Shown in pieces: positions 16,912 to 25,441 of a stretch of DNA of 64,000 nucleotides; the first letter of the stretch is position 1, and each line of letters begins with the position of its first letter. The notes beneath the pieces are model-generated. The model worked only from the letters and a program-made list of their open reading frames with translations. It searched no databases and was not told the DNA's origin. The DNA comes from Phycisphaera sp. (GTDB taxonomy: Bacteria; Planctomycetota; Phycisphaerae; Phycisphaerales; Phycisphaeraceae). Location of the stretch: contig WGMF01000006.1 in the NCBI GenBank assembly GCA_016125215.1, forward strand, positions 62,001 to 126,000, read 5' to 3'. The position numbers and the translations under genes were made by a program.

Positions 16912-18573
16912 TCAGACCACAGCCTGCCAGACCGCGTTGACCGAGACGCTGCCGGTGACGCTGCTGCGGCTGCCGGCACCGTCGTAATTCCAGATGACGG
17001 TGGCGCCGGTCATGGTGTTTCGCCAGAGGATGTCGGCTTTGCCGTCGGTATTGGAATCGAAGAGTCCTGCGATCTGCCAGTTGCCGTTGGCGGGCGGGAT
17101 GCCGATGGTGCTCGAACGGGTGTTGCCGTCCATGAGCCAAGCCAGGTTGCCGCCGGTGGTCTGGTTACGCCAGAGCAGGTCGGGCTTGTCGTCCTCGTTG
17201 AGGTCGGCGACGCCGACGATATCCCACTGGGTGTTGGGCACCGCGGGCAGGCCCAGAGCGCCGATCTTGGTTGTGCCGTTCATGGTCCAGACGAGGTTGC
17301 CGCCGTTGAAGTTGTTACGCCAGACGAGGTCGAGGTTGCCATCGGCGTTGAAGTCGCCGGTGCCGACCAGGTCAAATGTCGGTGTCACGGCTGGCAGGCC
17401 GACGACGCTGGTGCGTGTGGTGCCGTTCATGAGCCAGATGAGGTTCTGGCCGTTGGAGGTGTTATGCCAGACGAGGTCGGGGTGGGTGTCTTTGTTGAGG
17501 TCGCCGACCGCGCCGATGACCCAGTTGGTGTCCGCTACGGTGTTGAGGCCACCGCTGCCGGTCTTCGAGCCGTTGTCCATGTACCAGACGACGTTGAGGC
17601 CGTTGTTCTGGTTACGGTAGACGATGTCGTTCTTGCCGTCGCCGTTGAAGTCCTTGGTGTCGATGGGGACGACGTTGATGGTGACCAGGCCTGTGTCGGT
17701 GTCGGTGCCGTCGTCGACCTGCACGGTCAGGGTGAAGGAGGTGGCGTTGTCGTAATCGATGGCGGTGTGGTCGTTGACGGTGATCTCGCCTGTGCTGGCG
17801 TTGATGGCAAAGGCGCTGCCGGTGTTGCCTGCGGTGATGGAGTAGGTCAGGCTGTCCATGTCGGCGTCGGTGGCAATGACGGTGCCGACGGACGCGCCGT
17901 TGCTTGCGTTTTCGTTGATTTTGCCGAGGGTCTGGTCCTCGATGACGGGGGCGGTGTTGGAGCCGGAGGAGGTGGTCATGTTGGCGGTGCCGGCGGATTC
18001 GGCGTTGGCTCCACCCTGGTCTTGGGTCAGGAAGTTGAGTGAATCGTTGGCCTGATCTGCGGGCACGACCCAGGCAATGCTGGAGAAGTCCTGAACACTG
18101 TCGGTGCGGTAGGTGCCGAATTCAACACCTGCGCCGGGGCCGGACGCATTGGCACTGTAAGGCGTGTTGTACCAAACGAGCATCATGTTGTGACCTGTAA
18201 GTCCATTGACATCGGCGACGATAGGGAAAGCAACCGAACCGGGCCCGGCTGAGTCATCGGTGGCAAACCGCGCAAGAACGACATCATTCGCATCTCCGAG
18301 GAAGGTTGATGTCGCGGCCGTCAGGTCGCCAAAGCCATTGTCGTTCGCATCGACGAGTACAACGACCGTACTCCCCAAGGGCAACGCGGTCGAACCATCC
18401 GCCTGGTAGAGATTGGCGGCTCCGAGGTTGATCGTCGCGGTCAAGTATGACCGCTCTTCGAGTTGCTCGAAGAGTGGCTTGGTAAAAGCGTCGTCCGACA
18501 GCTTGCTTACCGAACCGGCCGGATCATTCTTCTGGCCGATCAATTTGAACCACCGAGTCTTACGCTTGCTCAT
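16912..18573 (-). CDS. LEPR-XLL protein with PEP-CTERM-paralogous domain, cadherin-like domain and five-repeat module
   Basis: A 553-residue predicted surface protein. It has a basic N-terminus and a LEPR-XLL variant (FEQLEERSYLTA, about 35-46). A domain of about 160 residues follows (ATINLGAANLYQADGST to SAGTA). It is clearly paralogous to the mature part of the PEP-CTERM protein at 49969-50556. A cadherin-like domain comes next (ENASNGASVGTVIATDAD to VTINVV). Last is the five-unit repeat module (from DFNGDGKND), which runs to the C-terminus. AAAGGAAC precedes ATG 18573. A terminator follows. The function is unknown; adhesion or matrix structure is the likely theme. Confidence 0.85.
   Translation of the reverse strand: MSKRKTRWFKLIGQKNDPAGSVSKLSDDAFTKPLFEQLEERSYLTATINLGAANLYQADGSTALPLGSTVVVLVDANDNGFGDLTAATSTFLGDANDVVLARFATDDSAGPGSVAFPIVADVNGLTGHNMMLVWYNTPYSANASGPGAGVEFGTYRTDSVQDFSSIAWVVPADQANDSLNFLTQDQGGANAESAGTANMTTSSGSNTAPVIEDQTLGKINENASNGASVGTVIATDADMDSLTYSITAGNTGSAFAINASTGEITVNDHTAIDYDNATSFTLTVQVDDGTDTDTGLVTINVVPIDTKDFNGDGKNDIVYRNQNNGLNVVWYMDNGSKTGSGGLNTVADTNWVIGAVGDLNKDTHPDLVWHNTSNGQNLIWLMNGTTRTSVVGLPAVTPTFDLVGTGDFNADGNLDLVWRNNFNGGNLVWTMNGTTKIGALGLPAVPNTQWDIVGVADLNEDDKPDLLWRNQTTGGNLAWLMDGNTRSSTIGIPPANGNWQIAGLFDSNTDGKADILWRNTMTGATVIWNYDGAGSRSSVTGSVSVNAVWQAVV
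16915..17652 (-). repeat. Five tandem 150-base repeats encoding the C-terminal module (copy 2)
   Basis: Five units starting DFNGDGKND, DLNKDTHPD, DFNADGNLD, DLNEDDKPD and DSNTDGKAD. Each is 49-50 codons long and carries W-R/H-N, NG or TG, VW and MNG markers. Confidence 0.85.
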
Positions 18574-19072
18574 AGCTTTGTTCCTTTAAGTAACTGAGAG
18601 TGCCACTTGCTGTTTCTTAAGTCTTTAGTCTGACGGACAAACGACAACACATTCATTCACCCCACAACACGCGAACCCAATCGATCCATGGGCATAACTT
18701 TGTAACGACTGCCACTTGATGCAGAGATTCACACAAACCACCAATGGCACCAAACGGCTGGTCCAAACCCCTTAACCCCCCCCGGGGAGACACTTCGAAT
18801 CGCCTAGGTTCTGTTGGGCGCGGGGCATCCTACCTGATCCACTCGATACAATACAGCACATGTTGTTAGCGATTCGTTATATCCTGCGGAATTCAAGGTT
18901 ATTTGAAAATTATTAACCAATCCCTAACAATCAATGCTCTCTATTCAACTCCTCGATCCACGGACCTTGTGAACGAGATTGACTCTGATAGGCTTTGTGA
19001 TTCGACCCAATGCGTACCCATGGGCGGGATCATCTCAACATCAATCCAACTCCAACCCAACTCCTCCTTACC
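18574..19072. other. 499-base divergent intergenic region, locally AT-rich
   Basis: Separates the minus-strand LEPR-XLL gene from the plus-strand glycan genes and should hold both promoters. A direct repeat of TGCCACTTG occurs at 18601-18609 and 18710-18718, 109 bases apart, in the leader of the minus gene. A C/G-rich block (CCCCCCCCGGGG) is near 18778. AT-rich DNA lies around 18860-18940. No gene or known riboswitch was recognised. Confidence 0.5.
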
Positions 19073-19879
19073 ATGCCCAAACCCTCCGACACCCCCGTCT
19101 TCATCCTCTGCGGTGGGCTGGGGACTCGACTCAAGGAAGAGACCGAGTTCCGACCCAAGCCGATGGTCCCCGTCGGCAACCACCCGATCCTCTGGCACAT
19201 CATGCGCTCCTACGCGCAGCACGGCTTCAGGAAATTCGTCCTCTGCCTCGGGTTCAAAGCCGAGGTCGTCAAGAGCTACTTCCTCAACTACGCTTCCATG
19301 AACAGCGACTTCACCGTCGAGCTGGCCACCAACAACACCACCGTCCACTCCATCGACCACGCGGAAGACTGGACCGTCACCCTTGCGGACACCGGCGAAG
19401 CCACGATGACCGGCGGTCGTGTCGCCCGTGCGGCGCAGCGTTACCTCGGCAACGCCCAACACTTCGCGGTCACCTATGGCGATGGGCTGACCGATGCCGA
19501 CCTGGCGTCCGAACTGAACTTTCATGTCGAGCACAACCGCATCGGCACCGTGCTGGGCGTCAACCCGCCCTCACGCTTCGGCGAACTCAAGACCGACAAT
19601 GCCCTCGTCACCGAGTTCGACGAGAAACCCGAGTTCGAGGACGCCTGGATCAACGGCGGGTACTTCTTCTTCAAACGCGACTTCCTCAAATACCTGAGCA
19701 CCGATGAGTCGTGCATCCTCGAACGCTCGCCCCTGGTCAACCTCGCGCGCGACAAACAACTGTCCATCTACAAACACCCCGGCTTCTGGCACTGCATGGA
19801 CACCCAGCGCGACCGCGACAACCTCCAGAAACTCTGGCACAGCGGCGACGCGCCGTGGGCCCCCAAACACGGAGCTTGA
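19073..19879 (+). CDS. rfbF: Glucose-1-phosphate cytidylyltransferase-like sugar nucleotidyltransferase
   Basis: A 268-residue nucleotidyltransferase. The nucleotide loop is LCGGLGTRL (12-20), followed by the activating Lys block RPKPM (27-31), then YGDGLTDAD, GVNPPSRFGEL, a WINGGYFFF line and WHCMDTQRD near the end. These are the lines of RfbF, which makes CDP-glucose from glucose-1-phosphate and CTP for deoxysugar pathways. ATG 19073 is chosen at the conserved beginning; a longer frame opens at 19010. The next two genes are sugar epimerases. No CDP-glucose 4,6-dehydratase is present here, so the final sugar is uncertain. Confidence 0.85.
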   Translation: MPKPSDTPVFILCGGLGTRLKEETEFRPKPMVPVGNHPILWHIMRSYAQHGFRKFVLCLGFKAEVVKSYFLNYASMNSDFTVELATNNTTVHSIDHAEDWTVTLADTGEATMTGGRVARAAQRYLGNAQHFAVTYGDGLTDADLASELNFHVEHNRIGTVLGVNPPSRFGELKTDNALVTEFDEKPEFEDAWINGGYFFFKRDFLKYLSTDESCILERSPLVNLARDKQLSIYKHPGFWHCMDTQRDRDNLQKLWHSGDAPWAPKHGA

Positions 19880-19959
19880 CGGGATCACCGGATCGAGCGG
19901 GGTTGACGTGTTCAGGGGGGTTCAGTCGACATTCAAAATCCTGTTATCCTGTCGGGCCT

Positions 19960-20976
19960 ATGAACATTTTTGTCACAGGCCACCTCGGCTACATCGGCGT
20001 ACACCTGGTTGAGCTGCTCAAGAAAGCGGGGCACAGCGTCACCGGCAGCGACCTCGGGCTTTTCGAGGGCTGCGAGTGGGAACCCCTGCCCAAACCCGAC
20101 CGCGACCTGCGCAAGGACGTTCGTGATCTTGAAGAAAGCGACCTGCGTGGGCACGACGCCGTCTGCCACCTCGCCGCCATCTCCAACGACCCGATGGGCG
20201 AACTCGACCCGACCCTCACGCAGCGCGTCAACCGCGACGCCTCCGTCCGTCTGGCAGAACTTGCCAAAGCCGCCAAAGTCAAACGCTTCCTCTTCTCCAG
20301 CAGTTGCTCGGTCTACGGCGGGGGCGGTGACAAGGCGCTCGACGAAACCGCGCCGCTCGACCCGCTTACCGAGTACGCCCGATCAAAAATCGAAACCGAA
20401 CAGCAGGTCGCCAAGCTGGCCGACGACCGCTTCACCTGCGCCTACCTCCGCAACGCCACAGCTTATGGCCACTCACCCATGCTCCGCATCGACCTAGTCG
20501 TCAACAACCTCCTGGCCTGTGCCGTCTCGACCAACGAGGTCCGCATCATGAGCGACGGCTCACCGTGGCGGCCGCTCATCCACTGCCGCGACATCGCACG
20601 CGCTTTCGTCGCCTTCCTCAACGCCCCCACGCAAGCCATTCAGAACCAGGCCATCAACGTCGGCGGCAACACCGAAAACTTCCGTGTCCGCGACGTGGCA
20701 GACCAGGTCCAGAAACTCGTCCCCTCCGCAAAAATCCGATACACCGGCGAGGTCGGACACGACCCGCGCAACTACCGCGTGAGCTTCGACAAGCTCAACC
20801 GCCTGATCCCCGACTTCAAGCTCCATTACACGCTGGCCTCGGGCATGAGGGAACTCCACGCCAAACTCCTCGACCACCGCTTCTCCATCGACGACTTCAC
20901 CGGCGACCAGTTCACCCGCCTGCGAACACTCAAAAACCGCACACACCTGCTCGGGCTGACCCCCACCACAAAATGA
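19960..20976 (+). CDS. NAD-dependent sugar epimerase/dehydratase (extended SDR)
   Basis: A 338-residue extended short-chain dehydrogenase acting on nucleotide sugars. It has the Rossmann motif TGHLGYIG (6-13), an LAAISNDP line, the active-site Ser block SSSCSVYG (113-120) and the catalytic Tyr139-x3-Lys143 pair. ATG 19960 starts at the conserved MNIFVTG; the longer frame from 19711 overlaps rfbF and is rejected. Its stop overlaps the next start (ATGA). The cluster context suggests a CDP- or dTDP-sugar; the exact substrate is unknown. Confidence 0.85.
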   Translation: MNIFVTGHLGYIGVHLVELLKKAGHSVTGSDLGLFEGCEWEPLPKPDRDLRKDVRDLEESDLRGHDAVCHLAAISNDPMGELDPTLTQRVNRDASVRLAELAKAAKVKRFLFSSSCSVYGGGGDKALDETAPLDPLTEYARSKIETEQQVAKLADDRFTCAYLRNATAYGHSPMLRIDLVVNNLLACAVSTNEVRIMSDGSPWRPLIHCRDIARAFVAFLNAPTQAIQNQAINVGGNTENFRVRDVADQVQKLVPSAKIRYTGEVGHDPRNYRVSFDKLNRLIPDFKLHYTLASGMRELHAKLLDHRFSIDDFTGDQFTRLRTLKNRTHLLGLTPTTK

Positions 20977-21524
20977 TCTTCCACCCCACACCGCTCCAAG
21001 ACGCCTACACCATCGACCCCGAAAAACGCGGCGACGACCGCGGCTTCTTTGCCCGTGTCTTCTGCGAAAAAGAGTTTGCCCAGCACAAACTCGTCTCACA
21101 CTTCGTCCAGGTCAACAACTCCCTCTCACGCGACAAGGGCACACTCCGCGGGATGCACTACCAGCTTGCCCCCGCCGCTGAGGTCAAACTCGTGCGCTGC
21201 ATCCGCGGCGCGCTGCACGATGTCATCCTCGACCTGCGAACCGGCTCGCCCACGTTCGGCCGATCGTTCGGCGCGGACCTGACCGCTGAGAACCGCACGA
21301 TGATGTACGTCCCCGAGGGCTTTGCGCACGGCTTTATCACGCTGACCGACGACACCGAGGCCCTCTACCTCGTCTCGGCGTTCTACGCCCCCGACCTGGA
21401 GCGCGGCGTCCGATGGAACGACCCACGCTTCAACATCTCCTGGCCCATCCAACCCACCACCCTCTCCGACAAAGACGCCCACCAACGCGACTTCGACGAG
21501 GCCTGGCACTTGGGAACGAAGTAG
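20973..21524 (+). CDS. rfbC: dTDP-4-dehydrorhamnose 3,5-epimerase family protein
   Basis: A 183-residue cupin epimerase. The N-terminal DDRGFFARVFCEKEF line, QVNNSLSRDKGTLRGMHYQ with the catalytic His62, and the MYVPEGFAHGF block are all present; the acid Tyr138 lies in the YLVSAFYAP line. It epimerises C3 and/or C5 of a 4-keto-6-deoxy nucleotide sugar. Translation is coupled to the preceding epimerase. Its TAG stop lies in the left arm of an inverted repeat. As no RmlA, RmlB or RmlD is adjacent, the nucleotide sugar may be a CDP-sugar rather than dTDP-rhamnose. Confidence 0.85.
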   Translation: MIFHPTPLQDAYTIDPEKRGDDRGFFARVFCEKEFAQHKLVSHFVQVNNSLSRDKGTLRGMHYQLAPAAEVKLVRCIRGALHDVILDLRTGSPTFGRSFGADLTAENRTMMYVPEGFAHGFITLTDDTEALYLVSAFYAPDLERGVRWNDPRFNISWPIQPTTLSDKDAHQRDFDEAWHLGTK

Positions 21525-21687
21525 CCGCAGATGGACGCGGATGAACGCGGATGGGTTCGGGTGGCGTCAGTTCCACAAAATATTCTCGTTCAGTGTCAAT
21601 CGATAAAATGACCCATCCAATGATGACATCCATGCCCCTTCACCATTCCTGGTTTTATCTGCGTTCATCTGCGTTCATCTGCGGCTA
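21522..21687. repeat. GCAGAT-type inverted repeat, copy A
   Basis: The left arm (21522-21552) and right arm (21657-21687) are 31-base inverted repeats with about 3 mismatches. Each is made of iterated GCGGATGAAC / GCAGATGAAC-type units. The left arm begins with the TAG stop of the epimerase gene. About 104 bases of AT-richer DNA lie between the arms. Confidence 0.8.
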
Positions 21688-21711
21688 ATTCAGATCGATC
21701 GGTGGTCATGT

Positions 21712-22575
21712 ATGTCCGCATTTCTTAAAAAACTCTCGCAGCCACGCATCCTCAAGCGGGTGCTTGTTGAGCGGCTGAGCGAACCTCTGCACCTGAACCT
21801 GCTCACGCTGCCGGTCGCGGTGTTCGGGTCGCTGCGGTGGAAGGTCGAGTTCGATCTTGTGCTGCGTCCCTACCACGCCTACGGCTTGCTCAGCGCCGCG
21901 GACCGGGCTGCGAAGTTGGGCTTGCCCGCGATCAAAGCGGTCGAGTTCGGCGTCGCGGCTGGGGCGGGCTTGATGAACATGGCGCACATAGCCCAACAGG
22001 TGACACGTGCCACCGGTGTGAAGATCAACATCTACGGTTTCGATACCGGTCAGGGGATGCCCCCGCCCGTGGACCACCGCGACCACCCCGACCTCTACTG
22101 GGAGGGCTGCTTCCCGATGGACCACGACGCGCTGCGTGCAAAATTGCCCGCACACGCGCACCTGATCCTGGGCGACCTCGACGAAACCGTGCCCGGCTTC
22201 GTGAACACCCTCACGCCCGATGCCCCCTTGGGCTACGCAAGCATCGACGTGGACTACTACTCCTCGACGGTCAAGGCCCTGCGCCTCTTCACCGGGCCGG
22301 CCGAAACATGCCTGCCCTGCACCTATCTTTATCTTGACGACATCATGAAGGTCGAACACAACCACGCCTGCGGGGAACTGCTGGCTGTGGACGAGTTCAA
22401 CGCCCAGCACCCGTTGCGACGGATCGAGCCCGAACGCTTCATCCGCTCCCGACGCATCTTCAAAAAGGCTCCCTGGCTGGACCAGATTTTTATCCTGCAC
22501 ACTCTCGATCACCCGTCCCGCGCGTCGACCGCCCCGCGCGGGGAGAAGCAGGTCCTTGAAAATCCCTACCTGTGA
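21712..22575 (+). CDS. Class I SAM-dependent methyltransferase-like protein
   Basis: A 287-residue protein with a nucleotide-binding line AVEFGVAAGAGLMNMA (about 80-95) like the glycine-rich motif I of class I methyltransferases. An acidic FDTGQGMPPP strand, a YASIDVDYYSST block and a YLYLDDIM line follow. This layout resembles the TylF/MycF group of sugar O-methyltransferases, but identity is distant. It stands between sugar-nucleotide genes and a sulfotransferase, so a glycan substrate is likely. It converges with the sulfotransferase gene, with 6 bases between them. Confidence 0.65.
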   Translation: MSAFLKKLSQPRILKRVLVERLSEPLHLNLLTLPVAVFGSLRWKVEFDLVLRPYHAYGLLSAADRAAKLGLPAIKAVEFGVAAGAGLMNMAHIAQQVTRATGVKINIYGFDTGQGMPPPVDHRDHPDLYWEGCFPMDHDALRAKLPAHAHLILGDLDETVPGFVNTLTPDAPLGYASIDVDYYSSTVKALRLFTGPAETCLPCTYLYLDDIMKVEHNHACGELLAVDEFNAQHPLRRIEPERFIRSRRIFKKAPWLDQIFILHTLDHPSRASTAPRGEKQVLENPYL

Positions 22576-22581
22576 CCGTTC

Positions 22582-23433
22582 CTAATCAAGTGTCAGGTTG
22601 TAGAAGTCGTCGGGCTTACGCTCTTCGCGGAGCAGGGCCAGGTTGTCCTCGCGGACTTGTTCGAGGAACCACCGTTTCACCGCGGGGTCCCACGCCGGCT
22701 CGGTCGGGATGGGGCGTGTGAAAGTCGTCTTGAAAATGGCGCGGACGGAGTGGGGAGCAAATACGGACCGCAGCGCGGTATAACCCGGCAGTCGGCGGAG
22801 AGTGCGGAGCACCCCCCCGTCCTCGCGCTTGCCCACGCGCTCGTTACGAGTGCTTTGCGATTCATCAAGAGGCACGTCGGCATCCAACCCGAGAAACCCA
22901 AACGCCCCGCGCACCACCGCAAGAGGGTTGACCACAAAGTCCTCGAAGAAGATCACCCTCACCCGGTCACGACCCAGCGCCTCGCGGTACGCACACACCG
23001 CCCGGTGGTACAGCCCCGAATCGACAAACCGGGTGTCGTGTCTCACCGCCTCGTTGAACGACAACCGTAACCCCCCCGCCTCGCTGCGCCATTCGATCCA
23101 CTGTGACTCGATGCGAGCGATCGGCTCGCGCACGATCATGATCGCCCGGGCCTGCGGGTTGAAGCCGGCGATGCGCTGGGCCACACCGGAATATGTGCCG
23201 ACCATCGCGTAGGTCGTGCTCGCATCGATGAGATGGGGCTTGCTTCTCACATGCTCAAAGCACCCACTGTATTCCCTTAACTTCCGGGGGTCGCCGGTGA
23301 GCTTGGAGAAGTAGCCCGGTTCCTTGGGCTGGCTCAGGCCGCACAGAGGGTGCTGGGCCAAAAGCTGGGCAAACGCGGTGGTGCCCGCCTTGTGTGCGCC
23401 GATGAGGAAGATGTCGGGTCTGGTGTGGTTCAT
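22582..23433 (-). CDS. Sulfotransferase
   Basis: A 283-residue PAPS-dependent sulfotransferase. The 5'-phosphosulfate loop is IGAHKAGTTAFAQLL (from residue 11), and the 3'-phosphate site lies in the IMIVREPIARIESQW line with Arg and Ser. The start at 23433 is chosen because AGGAA lies just upstream and the conserved fold begins directly after it. The frame is open to 23520. It transfers sulfate to a carbohydrate or protein; with neighbouring methyltransferases and epimerases a surface glycan is likely. It is transcribed against its neighbours on both sides. Confidence 0.85.
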   Translation of the reverse strand: MNHTRPDIFLIGAHKAGTTAFAQLLAQHPLCGLSQPKEPGYFSKLTGDPRKLREYSGCFEHVRSKPHLIDASTTYAMVGTYSGVAQRIAGFNPQARAIMIVREPIARIESQWIEWRSEAGGLRLSFNEAVRHDTRFVDSGLYHRAVCAYREALGRDRVRVIFFEDFVVNPLAVVRGAFGFLGLDADVPLDESQSTRNERVGKREDGGVLRTLRRLPGYTALRSVFAPHSVRAIFKTTFTRPIPTEPAWDPAVKRWFLEQVREDNLALLREERKPDDFYNLTLD

Positions 23434-23542
23434 CGTTCCTGAAGCGTTCGCGGGTTCATCGGAACAAGGCGTGTTTGCTCGACCGCTTATCATGCGATAA
23501 CTTCCTGCCTCTTCCCACACTTTTCACCTAAGCCGGACGGCC

Positions 23543-24385
23543 TTGCTGACCAGACTTTACCACCGTTTGCTGACGTTCCTGAGCCTGCCCGCGATTCTGG
23601 GCGAGTTTTTCGATGGCTCGACCGGAAGAGCCTACGGTTTGACGTTAAGCCGAAAGGTCCTGCTGGTCTGGACCTTTTTACGTAACACCAAACGGGTGAC
23701 CACCGCATCGCATTTCCTCGAACACCTTGTGATGGCCACACGCCTGTTGCGGGTGCCGCCCGAGGTCAAGGGGTGCGTGGTCGAGTGCGGGTGCTACCAG
23801 GGCGGGAGCACGACAAACCTCTCGATCCTCTGCGAGATCACCGGGCGTCCGTTGCACGTGTTCGATTCGTTCAAGGGCCTGCCCGCGCCGAGCGAAGCCG
23901 ACCGCTCCCACGCGCTGCCCGGCCCGGAGGAGGAACACGTTTACGAAGAGGGTGGCTGGGCGGCCAGTCTTGAAACGGTCAAGCGCAACATCGCGGCGCA
24001 TGGCAAGCTCGAAGTCTGCACGTTTCACGAGGGCTTTTTCGACGCCACGCTGCCGGGCTTCGGTGAGCCTTGCGTGCTGGCGTTCGTGGACGTGGACCTG
24101 GTCAGTTCGCTGCAGACCTGCCTGAAGAACCTTTGGCTGACGCTTGTGGAGGGGTCGTGTCTTTTCACGCACGAAGCCCATCACCACGAGATCGCGCTGG
24201 CGTTTTTCGACCGCGCATGGTGGCGTGAAAACCTCAAGTGTGAACCGCCGGGGCTTGTCGGGGCGGGCTGCGGCCTGGGCCTGCAACCCAAGGCCGGCGG
24301 TTACGGCAGCGCAATCGGTTACGCGGTTAAGAACCTGCGTTCGACGAGGCTCGAGCGCAAGGACGAACGGGGGCTCGAGCAGTGA
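23543..24385 (+). CDS. TylF/MycF-type O-methyltransferase
   Basis: A 280-residue methyltransferase resembling macrocin O-methyltransferase (TylF). Visible are a VVECGCYQGGST motif I, the VFDSFKGLPAP acidic strand that is a hallmark of the family, and the metal-site line AFVDVDLVSS. A GGYGSAIGYAV line is near the end. A TTG start at 23543 is taken, since no ATG precedes the fold. It divides from the sulfotransferase by a 109-base divergent gap. Its stop overlaps the GTG start of the next gene. It probably methylates a hydroxyl of a surface or lipid-linked sugar. Confidence 0.8.
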   Translation: MLTRLYHRLLTFLSLPAILGEFFDGSTGRAYGLTLSRKVLLVWTFLRNTKRVTTASHFLEHLVMATRLLRVPPEVKGCVVECGCYQGGSTTNLSILCEITGRPLHVFDSFKGLPAPSEADRSHALPGPEEEHVYEEGGWAASLETVKRNIAAHGKLEVCTFHEGFFDATLPGFGEPCVLAFVDVDLVSSLQTCLKNLWLTLVEGSCLFTHEAHHHEIALAFFDRAWWRENLKCEPPGLVGAGCGLGLQPKAGGYGSAIGYAVKNLRSTRLERKDERGLEQ

Positions 24386-25410
24386 ACGATCATGCTGCCC
24401 TACCCGCCGATACTAGATTGCTCGTGCTCGGGTCGGTCAACCAGCGCCCGGAGGACCGCTCCCTCCCACGCGAAAAAATCGAGCCGATGCAACTGGTCGC
24501 CGCACAAGGCAACCGGGGCATCGCCTTCTTCCGGGGTTGGGGCGAGTATGGGTTGAGTTCGCTGGCGATCCACCCGCGCGACCCGATGCGGTGGTTCGTC
24601 TCGACAGGCAAGGACCTTGTCGAGGTCGACCTGCAAACCGGCCGCTCGAAGCCGTTTGCCTTGACGGGATTGCTGGACGTTCACGAGATGGACTTCATCG
24701 ACGGCAGGCTCTGGCTGTCGAACACCGGCACGGACGAGGCCATCGCGGTGGACGTGGACTCTCAAACCATCACGCAGAGCATCGTCCTGTCCCTCTTCCG
24801 GGGCAACGTCTGGGTCGACCACAACGCGATCACCGATGACGGCCGGCAAGGCACGGTCGAGGCCACCGACCGCTTCCACATCAATCAGGTCTTCGATGCG
24901 ATGGACGGCTCGCTCATGGCGCTGGTCCATCACGTCTCGGGTAGGCAGTTCATGCGTCGCGTGGCGTCGAAACTCGTGAAGGTCCAGGGGACGGGCGGCG
25001 TGCTCGACCTCCAAACCGGCAAGGGCCACAACCTCCAACTCACCGGGCCACACAGCGTTCGCGTGGTGGGCGAGGAATACTGGGTCTGCGACAGCGGCCG
25101 TGCGTGCGTGCGTGTGTTCGACAAAAACTGGCAACCCCTCACGACGATCCCGACGCGCGGCTGGGGTCGGGGCGCGGTGGTGATGGAGGTTGCGCAAGGC
25201 GACCGACTCGTCGCCATCGGCATCTCCGCCACGCGCAAGCGTTACCTGCACCTGATCCCCGGCAAACAACAGGCCCCCAACATGGTCGAACTCTTCGACC
25301 CCCGGAAGCACGAGCCGATCGCGTCCAGGCTCCTGGACCATATCGAGCAGGTGAACAACCTCTATGTCGTGACCGAAGACCAGGCCGCTGCGCTCGATAA
25401 GTTGTCGTAG
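24382..25410 (+). CDS. Beta-propeller-like protein resembling DUF4915/TIGR03032
   Basis: A 342-residue protein with repeated strand pairs typical of a six- or seven-bladed propeller, for example LVEVDLQTGRSKPF, IAVDVDSQTITQS and GVLDLQTGKGHNLQLTGPHSVRVV. The pattern resembles the DUF4915/TIGR03032 family found in glycan and TPR-associated loci. That assignment rests on general appearance only. There is no signal peptide. A GTG start overlaps the methyltransferase stop, so the pair is likely co-translated. The function is unknown. Confidence 0.5.
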   Translation: MNDHAALPADTRLLVLGSVNQRPEDRSLPREKIEPMQLVAAQGNRGIAFFRGWGEYGLSSLAIHPRDPMRWFVSTGKDLVEVDLQTGRSKPFALTGLLDVHEMDFIDGRLWLSNTGTDEAIAVDVDSQTITQSIVLSLFRGNVWVDHNAITDDGRQGTVEATDRFHINQVFDAMDGSLMALVHHVSGRQFMRRVASKLVKVQGTGGVLDLQTGKGHNLQLTGPHSVRVVGEEYWVCDSGRACVRVFDKNWQPLTTIPTRGWGRGAVVMEVAQGDRLVAIGISATRKRYLHLIPGKQQAPNMVELFDPRKHEPIASRLLDHIEQVNNLYVVTEDQAAALDKLS

Positions 25411-25441
25411 CGGTCTCGGCGGACCTTACACATTGTAAGTC

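Noticed and set aside
16837-18042. A 401-codon open frame on the plus strand
   Set aside because: Antisense to the second LEPR-XLL gene; the product is a mirror of its repeat array with no family features, and it runs over that gene's terminator.
21712-22575. Naming this gene as a FkbM-family methyltransferase
   Set aside because: The motif order fits TylF-like proteins better and identity is too distant for a firm name.
25411-25441. CTTACACATTGTAAG as a bidirectional terminator between convergent genes
   Set aside because: The stem is only five base pairs and no T-run follows on either strand.
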